Shown piece by piece: positions 1 to 8,509 of a stretch of DNA of 22,938 bases. The notes beneath the pieces were generated by a model. It searched no databases. It saw nothing but the letters and a program-made list of their open reading frames with translations, and was not told the DNA's origin. The position numbers and the translations under genes are program-made. Every line of letters begins with the position of its first letter. The stretch's first letter is position 1. The stretch covers positions 1 to 22,938 of the forward strand of contig CANKGM010000008.1 in assembly GCA_947481355.1 (NCBI GenBank). The letters are read 5' to 3'. The DNA is from Chitinophagaceae bacterium. Its GTDB lineage: Bacteria; Bacteroidota; Bacteroidia; Chitinophagales; Chitinophagaceae.

Positions 1-1314
1 CATGCAGTTGAATACATCAAGAAATGGTACAATAACCCCATTAAGGCCGAAGGAGGGTGGAGCCTGGAAATGATTGACCCAACAAGGCCTTGCGATAAAA
101 ATAACTGGAGTGCCAGTATGCATTACTCAGGTGGCACACCGGGTTTTGAGAATAGTATATACAACTCTACTGGCATAGAAGAAACCATAATTGGACTACA
201 ATGCATTGCGTTAAATCCAACACAACTCATAATGCACTTTAATCAAGGAGCCGATAGTCTTTCACTTTCACTAGCCGCAAACTATTCATTGGGCGAAGAA
301 AATATCCATCCCTTATCTGCATTGCCAATTGGACCTTTATTTAAAGATGTTAACCTCACATTCAACACAGCAATCACTGAAAATAAATTGTATGACCTCA
401 ACATTGGTCCAATTAATCATTGCGCAAGCCTTTTACAAGATACCATAAACATCAAAACAGGATTAATTAAGTTTCCTGAAACGAACGAACTAATTATCAA
501 CGAAGTACTTTTTGATCCACCAATCGAAGGAGCTGATTTCGTAGAATTATACAATAACTCTTCTCACGTTATTAATGCAAAGGATATTTATTTATCCAAC
601 AAAAACGAAACAGGCGAACTAGGGAAAAGCTATGTCACATCAAAAGAGGATTTTAATATTTTCCCTAACGAGTACTTCACAATTAGTACAGATACTGCTT
701 TCATTGTCAGTCATTGGAGAAACACGAATAGTGATAATCTTTTAGAAATGAAAACCATGCCTTCCTATCCAGACGACAAAGGACAGGTAATCATTCTCAC
801 ACAACAAGGAAAAATACTTGATGAGTTCGATTATTCAGACAAGCTACACTTTCCATTACTTAGAGAAAAATCAGGTGTATCGCTAGAACGAATAAATCCA
901 ATGGTACCCACCTCAACATCTAGTAATTGGCATTCTGCCTCAGCTTCCAGTGGTTATGGGACACCAACAAGAAAAAATTCACAACAAGATAATGAAGACT
1001 CTACCCATAGTCCAATTCGTATACTACCCTATTATTTTAGTCCAGACAATGATGGGGTAGACGATTACCTTACTATCCAATACAATTTTTTAGTGCCTGA
1101 CAACCTCATGTCAGTTTATGTATTTGATCAAAACGGTGTGATGGTTACTAAAGCGATAGACAATCAACTTTGTGGAACAACTGGTAATTTATTTTGGGAT
1201 GGACTAGACAATAAAAAAAGACGGGTAAGTCCTGGGCTCTATATTATACTAGTAGAGAGCATGGATTTGAAAGGAGGAAGACTAAGAATAAAAAAAGGGA
1301 TAGTGGTTAACTAA
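1..1314 (+). CDS. Secreted lamin-tail domain protein, 3' part (5' end outside window)
   Basis: The reading frame is open from base 1, so this is the C-terminal 437 residues of a longer protein. The first ~35 residues (GGWSLEMIDP, then SGGTPG) look like the end of one lamin-tail domain. A second lamin-tail domain follows, with NELIINEVLFDPP, ADFVELYNNS and a closing SNWHSAS...GYGTP. The C-terminus starts with YFSPDNDGVDDYLTIQY and contains FWDGLDNKKRRVSPGLYIILVE, the pattern of FlgD-like Ig domains that end many secreted Bacteroidota proteins. Lamin-tail proteins of this kind are usually large, extracellular or surface-bound, and of unknown binding target. The C-terminal domain may serve type IX secretion or anchoring; that is inference. 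The next gene is convergent, 52 bases away. Family is confident, function is not. Confidence 0.85.
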   Translation, partial: HAVEYIKKWYNNPIKAEGGWSLEMIDPTRPCDKNNWSASMHYSGGTPGFENSIYNSTGIEETIIGLQCIALNPTQLIMHFNQGADSLSLSLAANYSLGEENIHPLSALPIGPLFKDVNLTFNTAITENKLYDLNIGPINHCASLLQDTINIKTGLIKFPETNELIINEVLFDPPIEGADFVELYNNSSHVINAKDIYLSNKNETGELGKSYVTSKEDFNIFPNEYFTISTDTAFIVSHWRNTNSDNLLEMKTMPSYPDDKGQVIILTQQGKILDEFDYSDKLHFPLLREKSGVSLERINPMVPTSTSSNWHSASASSGYGTPTRKNSQQDNEDSTHSPIRILPYYFSPDNDGVDDYLTIQYNFLVPDNLMSVYVFDQNGVMVTKAIDNQLCGTTGNLFWDGLDNKKRRVSPGLYIILVESMDLKGGRLRIKKGIVVN

Positions 1315-1366
1315 TCCCTATAGATATTTTCTAGAAAACCTAACGATATCTAATTGCTTAGTTCAA

Positions 1367-2290
1367 TCATATTAATGCAATCTCAAAGTTGACCAAATCA
1401 ACAAAAGAATGAATACGATCATTGATTTCTTCTTTTGAAATTTCTTTTAGTCTTGTTGTACCAAATTTTTCTACACAAAACGACGCCATAGCAGAACCAA
1501 TGATGATGGCTGACTTCATATTTTCAAAAGAGATGTCTTTCGTTTTAGCAAGATGACCAATGAAGCCACCAGCAAATGTATCCCCAGCACCTGTTGGATC
1601 AAATATATCTTCCAAAGGTAGGGCTGGCGCAACGAATACCTTGTCCTCATGAAATAACAGTGCACCGTGTTCACCTTTTTTAACCACTACATATTTAGGA
1701 CCCATCTTCATAATCTCTTTGGCTGCTTTAACCAATGAGAATTGAGCACTTAGCTGCCTAGCTTCGCTATCATTCACCAATAAAACATCTACATGCTTTA
1801 GTACTTCCTCAAGGTCGGGCATAGCCGTTTCCATCCAGAAATTCATGGTGTCCATCACAACGAGCTTAGGACGGTTTCTCATTTGCTTGAGGACGCTGTG
1901 CTGAATTGCAGGAACTAAATTTCCAAGCATAACAAACTCAGCATCTTGATAACTCTCAGGAACAATTGGATTAAACTCGGCGAGCACATTAAGTTGTGTA
2001 TCTAGCGTATCACGCTCATTCATGTCTAAATGATACTTCCCTTTCCAAAAAAAAGACTTTTGGTCTTTTTTTATTTCTACCCCTTCAAGATCAACTCCTC
2101 TTGCGGTAAGCTCATCAAGTGTTTCTTGTGGAAAATCACCACCCACAATAGAGATTTGCTTAATAGGTTTTATAAAATTTGAAGCACTTAATGCAATGTA
2201 TGTAGCAGCTCCCCCAATGATTCGATCGCTTTTGCCAAAAGGGGTTTCAATTGCATCAAAGGCCATGGTTCCAACAACAAGAAGTGACAT
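1367..2290 (-). CDS. PfkB-family sugar kinase
   Basis: A ribokinase/PfkB-fold kinase of 307 residues that would phosphorylate a sugar, nucleoside or similar hydroxyl compound with ATP. The N-terminal substrate motif with GGAATYIA is at residues 26-33, NDSE (the NxxE metal/phosphate motif) at 173-176, and the catalytic signature DPTGAGDTFAGGF at 231-243, with Asp237 as the expected base. The frame continues 22 codons upstream to another ATG at 2356. I chose the ATG at 2290 because MSLLVVGTMAFD is the normal start of this fold and a perfect -7 box lies just upstream, inside the longer version. The substrate cannot be told from sequence. The gene is divergent from the dioxygenase cluster and has no sugar-pathway neighbours here. 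Confidence 0.9.
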   Translation of the reverse strand: MSLLVVGTMAFDAIETPFGKSDRIIGGAATYIALSASNFIKPIKQISIVGGDFPQETLDELTARGVDLEGVEIKKDQKSFFWKGKYHLDMNERDTLDTQLNVLAEFNPIVPESYQDAEFVMLGNLVPAIQHSVLKQMRNRPKLVVMDTMNFWMETAMPDLEEVLKHVDVLLVNDSEARQLSAQFSLVKAAKEIMKMGPKYVVVKKGEHGALLFHEDKVFVAPALPLEDIFDPTGAGDTFAGGFIGHLAKTKDISFENMKSAIIIGSAMASFCVEKFGTTRLKEISKEEINDRIHSFVDLVNFEIALI

Positions 2291-2310
2291 ATATTTTGAA
2301 TTTTCGAGGG

Positions 2311-2318
2311 CAAAGATA
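2311..2318 (-). promoter_or_regulatory. -7 box of the PfkB kinase gene
   Basis: On the minus strand this reads TATCTTTG, a perfect match to the Bacteroidota -7 consensus TAnnTTTG, 20 bases before the ATG at 2290. I see no good -33 TTG at the usual spacing. It supports the shorter kinase start. Confidence 0.5.
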
Positions 2319-2344
2319 ATGGATAAGAAGCCATTGAAAAATTG

Positions 2345-2378
2345 TTTGCACTTCAAATCAAAGCATTGCTTAATTTTA
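2345..2378 (+). promoter_or_regulatory. Candidate promoter of the dioxygenase operon
   Basis: TTTG at 2345-2348 is followed after 22 bases by TAATTTTA at 2371-2378, seven of eight matches to TAnnTTTG. The ATG at 2400 lies 21 bases further on. Together with the kinase -7 box this makes the intergenic region a divergent promoter region. AT-rich sequence gives such matches by chance, so this is tentative. Confidence 0.35.
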
Positions 2379-2399
2379 AGAAGCTAAAAAAACATCTAC

Positions 2400-3377
2400 A
2401 TGCAACACTCTATGCAACCCACAATGATGCCTAATGCTGCGCATAAAGACATCCCCGGAAATCCATCCACCGCAACCAGCAGTCAGCTTCTACTAAATGA
2501 TAGATCTAATGGCAAGCCACTAAGAGTACTCAGTGAATCCGATTGGCTTTTTTGGAAAGAAAATGGATATGTTGTTATTAAAGGTGCGATCAGTGTAGAA
2601 CAAGCTAAAAAAACCGCAGATTTTCTGTGGGAGTTTGAAGAAAAAGACCCAAATAATATAGACACATGGTATGCGCCACCAAGAGCAGAAATGCGGATGA
2701 AAGAGCTAACCAATAGCGGTATGGTTGAAGTATATAATCATCAGGTATTGTGGGATAATAGGCAGTCGCAAAAAATCTATGATGCATTTGTTGATGTTTG
2801 GGGCACAGAAAAACTTTGGGTAACCATTGATAGGGCGAACTTAAATTTTCCCATGAGAGAAGGATTTGAATTCAAGGGGTTTATACATTGGGATTATGAC
2901 CCTGAAACAAAACCACAAAATGTACAAGGTGTTTTGGCACTTGCAGATCAAACTGATGAGAATATGGGCGGATTTCAATGCATTCCAGCACTAATGAGAG
3001 AATATGATACATGGAAGTTAACCCAACCAGAAGATAGAAATCGCTTTCAGCCGGATACCAGCCAATACCTAGACAAACTGATCAAAGTAAAGCTTGAAAT
3101 AGGAGATATGCTTATTTTCAATAGCCTACTGCCACATGGCATCAGACCAAACCTCAGTAAGGATAAAGTTCGGATCGCACAATATATATCCATGATGCCT
3201 GTGCAAGAAAACGATGAGCAACAAAGGCAATGGAGGTTAGCATCATGGCAAAATAGAATTGCGCCAGAAGGTTATGCATTTCCAGGTGACCCAAGGAACT
3301 GGGAGAAAACCAAATACCAAACAGCAATACTCAATGATTTAGGTAAAAAACTATTGGGATTGACTTCATGGGAATAG
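2400..3377 (+). CDS. Phytanoyl-CoA dioxygenase (PhyH)-family Fe(II)/2-oxoglutarate oxygenase
   Basis: A 325-residue cytoplasmic non-haem iron oxygenase that would hydroxylate a small molecule using O2 and 2-oxoglutarate. The facial triad is visible: His163-Trp-Asp165 (FIHWDYD) and His246 (LLPHGIRPN). Arg258 in KVRIAQY is well placed to bind the 2-oxoglutarate carboxylate. GDMLIFNSLLPHG is the typical strand before the distal histidine, and NGYVVIKGAIS at 55-65 is the usual family N-terminal strand. PhyH-family bacterial enzymes act on very diverse substrates (ectoine, fatty acyl groups, natural products), so the name does not imply phytanoyl-CoA. The first 30 or so residues are low-complexity with several Met codons (2400, 2412, 2424, 2427), so the exact start is uncertain. 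Its last 10 bases overlap the aldo/keto reductase gene, which implies coupled translation. Confidence 0.88.
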   Translation: MQHSMQPTMMPNAAHKDIPGNPSTATSSQLLLNDRSNGKPLRVLSESDWLFWKENGYVVIKGAISVEQAKKTADFLWEFEEKDPNNIDTWYAPPRAEMRMKELTNSGMVEVYNHQVLWDNRQSQKIYDAFVDVWGTEKLWVTIDRANLNFPMREGFEFKGFIHWDYDPETKPQNVQGVLALADQTDENMGGFQCIPALMREYDTWKLTQPEDRNRFQPDTSQYLDKLIKVKLEIGDMLIFNSLLPHGIRPNLSKDKVRIAQYISMMPVQENDEQQRQWRLASWQNRIAPEGYAFPGDPRNWEKTKYQTAILNDLGKKLLGLTSWE

Positions 3378-4198
3378 AACAACAACATCAAGTATTTACA
3401 ACCTTAAACAATGGTATAGAAATGCCATTATTAGGCTTAGGCGTATATAATATGCATGGAGATGAGGCAATCCAAGCAACAAAAAATGCCATTGAGATTG
3501 GCTATAGACTTATTGACACTGCAGAAATGTATTTCAATGAGAGACAAGTTGGGATAGCAATTAGAGAAAGTAATGTAAAAAGAAGTGAACTATTTATAAC
3601 GACCAAAGTCAATAATTCTAATCAAGGATACGACAACACCTTGAGGGCCTTTGATGAAAGCTTAAAATTATTAAACCTAGAATATGTTGACCTGTATCTC
3701 ATTCATTGGCCAATCAAAGGAAAAAGAAAGGAAACCTGGAAAGCTATTGAAAAAATATATCAAGAAGGTCGAGTAAGGGCAATTGGCACAGGCAACTATC
3801 TATTTCCTTTTCTAAAAGAACTTGAGGAATATGCATCGATAACACCTGCGGTCAACCAAATAGAGTTCAGCCCCTACCTTATGATGAAACATGAGCTTGA
3901 CTATTGTAGATTAAAAAAAATTCAACTTCAGGCCTATACACCTCTACTTCGTGGTAAAAGATTTAACGATGAAAGGCTAGTTGCCTTAGCAAATAAATAT
4001 GGCAAAACACCGGCACAAATAATCTTACGATGGGCTATTCAACAAAATATTTCTAGCATACCAAAATCTTCAAATAGAAATCGGTTAAGCGAAAACTTTA
4101 ATATCTTCGACTTTCAACTTTCGAACGAAGACATAGCGCAACTGAATCAGTTTGACGAAAAGCTTCGTATTGTTGGAGACCCCATGAACATGTTTTAA
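3368..4198 (+). CDS. Aldo/keto reductase
   Basis: A 276-residue NADPH-dependent (beta/alpha)8 barrel oxidoreductase that interconverts carbonyls and alcohols. The catalytic tetrad is complete and at textbook spacing: Asp50 and Tyr55 (IDTAEMYFNE), Lys80 (ITTKV) and His113 (YLIHWP). The C-terminal cofactor region IPKSSNRNRLSEN, which binds the 2'-phosphate of NADP, is present. Length is normal for bacterial AKRs of the 2,5-diketo-gluconate reductase/AKR5 type. The ATG lies inside the end of the dioxygenase gene (10-base overlap), and a Dabb protein follows after 34 bases. The overlap suggests both enzymes act on the same metabolite, perhaps with this one reducing or re-oxidising the hydroxylated product. 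The substrate is unknown. Confidence 0.93.
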   Translation: MGIEQQHQVFTTLNNGIEMPLLGLGVYNMHGDEAIQATKNAIEIGYRLIDTAEMYFNERQVGIAIRESNVKRSELFITTKVNNSNQGYDNTLRAFDESLKLLNLEYVDLYLIHWPIKGKRKETWKAIEKIYQEGRVRAIGTGNYLFPFLKELEEYASITPAVNQIEFSPYLMMKHELDYCRLKKIQLQAYTPLLRGKRFNDERLVALANKYGKTPAQIILRWAIQQNISSIPKSSNRNRLSENFNIFDFQLSNEDIAQLNQFDEKLRIVGDPMNMF

Positions 4199-4232
4199 AC
4201 TCATTTTATTTATTCATTATATCAACCTTATC

Positions 4233-4619
4233 ATGAAATCAACATACCTTATCATTGCTGCACTATTTCTATTAAATTTACATGCAGAAGCACAGAAAAA
4301 AAATAACCCACAAGGAATGTACAAGCATATTGTAATGTTTAAATTCAAAGAAGCAAGCTCAAAAGCTTCTGTTGACAGCATCATATCTGCCTTTATTTCA
4401 TTGAAAAATCAAATACCGGTTATTAAAGGATTTGAATGGGGGCTAAATGACAGTCCAGAACATTTAGATCAAGGAATAACACATTGCTTTGCCGTTACAT
4501 TTGCTAACGCAGCTGATAGAGATAATGTATACCAAGATCACCCGGCACATGTTCAATTCAAGCAGTTAGTAGGGCCTCATGTTGAAAAAGTAATTGTAGT
4601 AGATTATAAAGTTGAATAA
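4233..4619 (+). CDS. Exported Dabb (stress-responsive A/B barrel) domain protein
   Basis: A 128-residue protein with a clear signal peptide (residues 1-21, ending HAEAQ) and one dimeric alpha/beta barrel domain from about residue 30. Dabb hallmarks are YKHIVMFKFKE at the first strand, FEWGLNDSPE in the middle, and DHPAHVQFKQLV followed by EKVIVVDYKVE at the end. Dabb domains form small dimeric barrels; some are enzymes (olivetolic acid cyclase type), most have no known function. The signal peptide puts this one in the periplasm or outside, whereas the oxygenase and reductase ahead of it look cytoplasmic. It is probably transcribed with them, since the gap is 34 bases and no terminator is visible. 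Confidence 0.88.
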   Translation: MKSTYLIIAALFLLNLHAEAQKKNNPQGMYKHIVMFKFKEASSKASVDSIISAFISLKNQIPVIKGFEWGLNDSPEHLDQGITHCFAVTFANAADRDNVYQDHPAHVQFKQLVGPHVEKVIVVDYKVE

Positions 4620-4642
4620 CCCTCACCTCAAGAATCAATAAA

Positions 4643-5281
4643 TCAAAAAGATAATTCTTGTGCTGGTATACCAACTTTAGCGTATTTGAAACGCTTTAAT
4701 GGTATAGTTTCATAATAGGCATCCATGCCTAGGCTTGCAAGTGAACCGCTTTGCTGGATATTAATGAATCCGTCATCAGAAACAATTGTTTCATCTATAA
4801 ATACCTGCTTCAACTTACCAATAATCAGAAAGGTGTTATTTGCTTTGATTGGAATGATTTCTACTAATTCAAGCCCATATTGCACTAAACTTTCCTTCAC
4901 ATAGGGAACACTAAAATTCTGTTTATACTCAGCCGTCAATCCAATTTCATCATATTCATTCACGTCGAATGCATACTTAGCACTCGTTTGATGTGCAGCC
5001 TCCACAAAACTATTATGAACATGATTAATGGTAAAAAGACCGTTAGATTCAATATTGCCTAGGGTATGAGGAGATGCTTCTCTTGGCCGATTAACGATTC
5101 CTATTAATGCAGGATCTGACCCTAGATGAATGATATTACTAAATAGGGCCAAATTCGGAACTCCATCTGAATTGATGGTCGATACAAGGCTTATTGGCTT
5201 AAATCCACTCAAGGAGTTAATAAAATTTGCCCTATAGAAACGTTCCCAAGATTTCATTTCCTCTATAGAATAGTACTTCAT
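4643..5281 (-). CDS. Flavin reductase-like, FMN-binding split-barrel protein
   Basis: A 212-residue flavoprotein of the flavin reductase-like/DIM6-NTAB group. Typical features are FKPISLVSTINSDGVPNLALFS at residues 27-48 (the strand pair contacting FMN), then ALIGIVNRPREASPHTLGNIE and GLFTINHVHNSFVEAAHQTS. This group binds FMN tightly and may act as an NAD(P)H:flavin reductase or as a redox enzyme on small molecules; no partner monooxygenase lies next to it. It is a single-gene unit, convergent with the Dabb gene (23 bases between stops). The start at 5281 is ATG and fits the family N-terminus. Confidence 0.88.
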   Translation of the reverse strand: MKYYSIEEMKSWERFYRANFINSLSGFKPISLVSTINSDGVPNLALFSNIIHLGSDPALIGIVNRPREASPHTLGNIESNGLFTINHVHNSFVEAAHQTSAKYAFDVNEYDEIGLTAEYKQNFSVPYVKESLVQYGLELVEIIPIKANNTFLIIGKLKQVFIDETIVSDDGFINIQQSGSLASLGMDAYYETIPLKRFKYAKVGIPAQELSF

Positions 5282-5532
5282 GCTTCCATAACAACTTGAT
5301 GGTTATAAAGTTGTAAAACTTTGTTTACTAACTCTATAGGGCAAAATTGCTAAAAAGTAAAAATATATACACCTAAAAGAAAATCACTTGTTAAAACCTG
5401 ATTAAAATATACCCGAAAAAATGTTAAACCCAATACGAATAAGGCTTTCAACGGGGAGATTGGTTTTCTTTGCATTAGTAAAAACAATATTAACCACTCA
5501 AATACGTTTTCACTATGTCCAAATCCAACCTA

Positions 5533-6273
5533 ATGAAAAAATCAATCTCAGGCTTATTACTGGCCATCACACTCGTTTCGTTATTTTCGTTTGCTACGGG
5601 CACTCGAATAGTAAAACGGAATAACAATTCATTGTTTTCCATCAACCACGAACGCCACTCCATTGGGTCAACTTCAACTCAAATTCATGAATTTTATAAA
5701 CAGCTCTCTTTAGCATCTATTGGATTACCTGAAAATGTATTTGCCCTTGCTTATTTGGGTTTCGAAAAATTAAATAAACTAGGTAGAACAAGTTCCGATA
5801 GCATTTTAACGATTATTGACTTTACAAAGTCTTCTTCTGAAAAACGCATGGTAGTAGTTGATCTTAAAATGCAAAAAATTCTATTCAATACGGTAGTTGC
5901 ACACGGAAGAAATTCAGGAATGGAATTCGCAAAAGCATTCTCAAATAAAACTAATTCACATCAAAGTAGTCTTGGCTTTTACCTCACCGGAGACCCTTAT
6001 ATAGGATCCAATGGGTACTCGTTACAACTAAACGGAATGGAGCCAGGATTTAATGATAAAGCTTATGAACGTGCTATTGTAATTCATGGGGCAGATTATG
6101 CAAATGAGTCATTCATTCATTCGAAAGGATTTTTAGGCAGAAGTTATGGCTGCCCAGCACTTCCAAAATCAATAAATACTAAGGTCATCAATAAAATAAA
6201 AAATGGAAACTTGATTTTTATCTACTATCCAGATAGAAAATACTTAAATGGCTCTGAAATAATAAATGGTTAA
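5533..6273 (+). CDS. Exported murein L,D-transpeptidase catalytic-domain family protein (YkuD_2 type)
   Basis: A 246-residue exported enzyme expected to form or edit L,D-crosslinks, or attach proteins, in peptidoglycan. The N-terminus MKKSISGLLLAITLVSLFSFA is a signal peptide. The catalytic block is HGADYANESFIHSKG followed by GRSYGCPALP, giving the HG...S-x-G-C pattern with Cys207 as nucleophile and His185 as a conserved partner. This arrangement marks the YkuD_2 branch common in Bacteroidota. The frame has an earlier ATG at 5515; I prefer 5533 because the signal peptide then starts directly with MKKS. TACGTTTT at 5503-5510 could be a -7 box (seven of eight). The gene stands alone and ends in a strong terminator. 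Confidence 0.88.
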   Translation: MKKSISGLLLAITLVSLFSFATGTRIVKRNNNSLFSINHERHSIGSTSTQIHEFYKQLSLASIGLPENVFALAYLGFEKLNKLGRTSSDSILTIIDFTKSSSEKRMVVVDLKMQKILFNTVVAHGRNSGMEFAKAFSNKTNSHQSSLGFYLTGDPYIGSNGYSLQLNGMEPGFNDKAYERAIVIHGADYANESFIHSKGFLGRSYGCPALPKSINTKVINKIKNGNLIFIYYPDRKYLNGSEIING

Positions 6274-6297
6274 ATGGGATCTTAGAATGGTTAATCC

Positions 6298-6328
6298 GAC
6301 CCGGTCTTTTTAGGCTGGGTCTTTTTTT
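6298..6328 (+). terminator. Rho-independent terminator after the L,D-transpeptidase gene
   Basis: A nine-pair stem (GACCCGGTC at 6298-6306 with GGCTGGGTC at 6313-6321, two G-U pairs) closes a six-base loop and is followed by seven T at 6322-6328. The T-run occurs only on the plus side, so it acts for the L,D-transpeptidase transcript. It touches the stop codon of the convergent gene. Confidence 0.9.
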
Positions 6329-6977
6329 AAAACCACAAGGCTGTCATCTGGCATAGTAGTCCAACCAACAAGCCTGTTATCAATTCAAACCATGTATGGT
6401 TTGATGCTATCTTTCTAGCCGTTATGACCAATGCAGTAATGCATAGTGATGTCATGATAGGAATACCAGAAGACACTGTTCCATCGGCAATCATGAGATA
6501 GGCTAATCCAAGCATTCCTCCACAAGCAATTCCATGCATACTAATCTTGAAATAATTATTAATTATTAATGCAGCACTAGATGCAAAAAACATGGCACGG
6601 CACATATTAACAATAATACGAGGTGTTTCAGGCTGACTTCTAAAAACATAATAGGTCCAAAAGAAAAATGTTATACTAGCTATGTATGGAATTATTCTTT
6701 CCTTTTGAGTTGAAAGATGAATTGACTTACTAAAGCCAAGGCCTTTCAATAAGGCAACAACAAGCATTGGGAAGAACACATTGTTGTTTATGACAGTCAT
6801 TAATTTAAGCAACTTACTTTTTCCGCTAAAGCCTAAAAAATATGTTGGATGAAGGTAGATAAGATAAAAGGCCATCAACACTCCAACAAAGAGAGGATGA
6901 AAAACAAAAGACAATACTCTTGCAAGTACAATCATGTATTTTGGATATTCTTGAGTTTGATCTAGATCTTTCATCAT
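6327..6977 (-). CDS. PAP2-like integral membrane protein linked to rpoN
   Basis: A 216-residue protein with about six membrane helices, found next to rpoN; I do not know a named function. The C-terminal half resembles the PAP2 phosphatase core in a degenerate form: ISMHG around His148 sits where the central histidine motif would be, and Arg188-x5-His194-x3-Glu198 matches the third PAP2 motif with Glu in place of Asp. The first PAP2 motif (K-x6-R-P) is not recognisable; instead there are an FHP at 26-28 and KERIIPY at 92-98. It may be a diverged lipid-phosphate binding or phosphatase protein, or only share the fold. It starts six bases after the rpoN stop, so the two are almost certainly cotranscribed. 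Confidence 0.75.
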   Translation of the reverse strand: MMKDLDQTQEYPKYMIVLARVLSFVFHPLFVGVLMAFYLIYLHPTYFLGFSGKSKLLKLMTVINNNVFFPMLVVALLKGLGFSKSIHLSTQKERIIPYIASITFFFWTYYVFRSQPETPRIIVNMCRAMFFASSAALIINNYFKISMHGIACGGMLGLAYLMIADGTVSSGIPIMTSLCITALVITARKIASNHTWFELITGLLVGLLCQMTALWF

Positions 6978-6983
6978 ATCGAT

Positions 6984-8471
6984 TTAGAGTTCTTTTCGTA
7001 AACGTGCAACGGGCACATTCAATTGTTCACGGTATTTAGCTACTGTTCTTCGCGCAATGTTATACCCTTTCCCCTGGAGCATTTCTGTAAGGGTATCGTC
7101 ACTCAGGGGATTTCTTTTATTTTCTGCCAAGATCAATTCATGTAAAATTGTTTTGACTTCTCTTGTGGAAACTTCTTCACCAGTATCTGTACTGAGGGCT
7201 TCACTAAAAAAATATTTCAAGCGAAACGTACCAAATTCGGTTTGAACAAATTTACTGTTTGCAACGCGACTAATCGTAGAAATATCAAGCGATGTTTTTT
7301 CAGCGATGTCTTTTAGGATCATTGGCCTCAACGAAGTCTCGTCACCAGTTAGAAAAAAATTACGCTGATGCTGAATAATTGCCTGCATGGTATGAATCAA
7401 TGTTTCATGGCGTTGCTTAATGGCATCGATAAACCATTTTGCTGAGTCTATTTTTTGCTTGATGAACAACACTGCTTCCTTTTGTCTCTTGTCTTTTTTA
7501 CTTCCCTTTTCATAATCACGTAACATTTCTTTGTATTCACTACTGATTTTTAAATCAGGGGCATTTTTTTGATTTAACGTAAGCTCAAGTTCTCCAGCAT
7601 TATTAAATACAAAAAAATCAGGAACAACATATTGTTCTGCCTTATTTAAGGAACTGAGTTGAGCACCGGGCTTTGGATTTAATCGCCTAATCTCCTGCAT
7701 GGCTGATTTAAGGGTTGCTTCATCAATTTCCAAGGATTTTGCAATCTTATCGAAATGCCTTTTCGTAAACTCGTCGAAGTGAAAATCGATAATTCTCAAT
7801 GCAGATTTAAGTGAAGGCGATGAATGATCTAACACTTTCCTACGAAGTTGTATCAGCAAACATTCTTGAACATCCCTTGCCGCTACGCCAAAGGGTTCGA
7901 AATGTTGAATTTTTCTAATCACTTCTTCCACTGCCTTATTGTCTACAACGATATTTTGTTTAAACGCTAAATCATCAACAATTGAATTAGTATCCCTCCT
8001 CAGATATCCATCGTCATCAATACTGCCAATAATTTGTTCGGCAACTTTGTATAGCAGTGGCTCCAAATTCAACAAAGCAAGCTGCTCCGTTAAACTTTCA
8101 TGTAATGTAGAAGATACAGAATGTAAAATAGGGGCATTAACTGGCAATTCAGGAACATGATCATCCCGCAGCTTATACTCCCCAACTTCATCTTCATCTA
8201 AATATGAATCGTACTCATATTGATCATCACTATCCAACTCTGCAACTTCATCAGCTAAGCTTTCATCTGCTTCGGGCAAATCTTCAATTTCCTCTTTTTC
8301 TTGACTTTCCGATTCCTCAGAGCCTATATCTAATGCAGGATTTTCCTCAATCTCCTCTTTGATCCGTTCTTCCAAAAGAGAAGTTGGAACCTGAAGCAGT
8401 TTCATCAATTGAATTTGCTGAGGAGAAAGCTTTTGCTGTAGTTTTTGATATAATCCCTGAGAGAGAGCCAT
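6984..8471 (-). CDS. rpoN: RNA polymerase sigma-54 factor
   Basis: A 495-residue sigma factor that directs RNA polymerase to -24/-12 promoters and needs AAA+ enhancer-binding activators. Region I is clear at the N-terminus (QKLSPQQIQLMKLLQVPTS), where activators act. Residues ~48-110 form a strongly acidic region II, normal for this phylum. The core-binding domain follows (FGVAARDVQECLLIQLRRK), then the helix-turn-helix region (LKDIAEKTSLDISTISRVANSK). The RpoN box ARRTVAKYRE lies at residues 473-482 and contacts the -24 element. No activator gene or convincing -24/-12 promoter is in the window. It is the first gene of a two-gene operon with the PAP2-like protein and is divergent from a small exported protein. 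Confidence 0.97.
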   Translation of the reverse strand: MALSQGLYQKLQQKLSPQQIQLMKLLQVPTSLLEERIKEEIEENPALDIGSEESESQEKEEIEDLPEADESLADEVAELDSDDQYEYDSYLDEDEVGEYKLRDDHVPELPVNAPILHSVSSTLHESLTEQLALLNLEPLLYKVAEQIIGSIDDDGYLRRDTNSIVDDLAFKQNIVVDNKAVEEVIRKIQHFEPFGVAARDVQECLLIQLRRKVLDHSSPSLKSALRIIDFHFDEFTKRHFDKIAKSLEIDEATLKSAMQEIRRLNPKPGAQLSSLNKAEQYVVPDFFVFNNAGELELTLNQKNAPDLKISSEYKEMLRDYEKGSKKDKRQKEAVLFIKQKIDSAKWFIDAIKQRHETLIHTMQAIIQHQRNFFLTGDETSLRPMILKDIAEKTSLDISTISRVANSKFVQTEFGTFRLKYFFSEALSTDTGEEVSTREVKTILHELILAENKRNPLSDDTLTEMLQGKGYNIARRTVAKYREQLNVPVARLRKEL

Positions 8472-8509
8472 TAAAAATCGAAGTCAGTTTTAATTGATAA
8501 TTAATTCGG

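Noticed and set aside
1327..1338. 12-bp palindrome TTTTCTAGAAAA between convergent genes
   Set aside because: It has no loop and no adjacent T-run, and is simple AT-rich sequence; not convincing as a terminator or operator.
2291..2356. N-terminal extension of the PfkB kinase to the ATG at 2356
   Set aside because: The extra 22 residues do not belong to the fold, and a perfect -7 box lies within them.
2483..2787. Minus-strand open frames within the dioxygenase gene
   Set aside because: They lie opposite a well-supported gene and show no protein-like motifs; antisense shadows.
2935..2950. TGGCAC followed by TTGC, like a sigma-54 promoter
   Set aside because: The spacing between the two elements is zero rather than five bases, and it is inside the dioxygenase gene. 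I found no good -24/-12 site in the window.
5421..5624. 67-residue frame starting with ATG upstream of the L,D-transpeptidase
   Set aside because: It overlaps the signal peptide of the transpeptidase in another frame, has no family resemblance and no membrane or domain pattern. Most likely chance.
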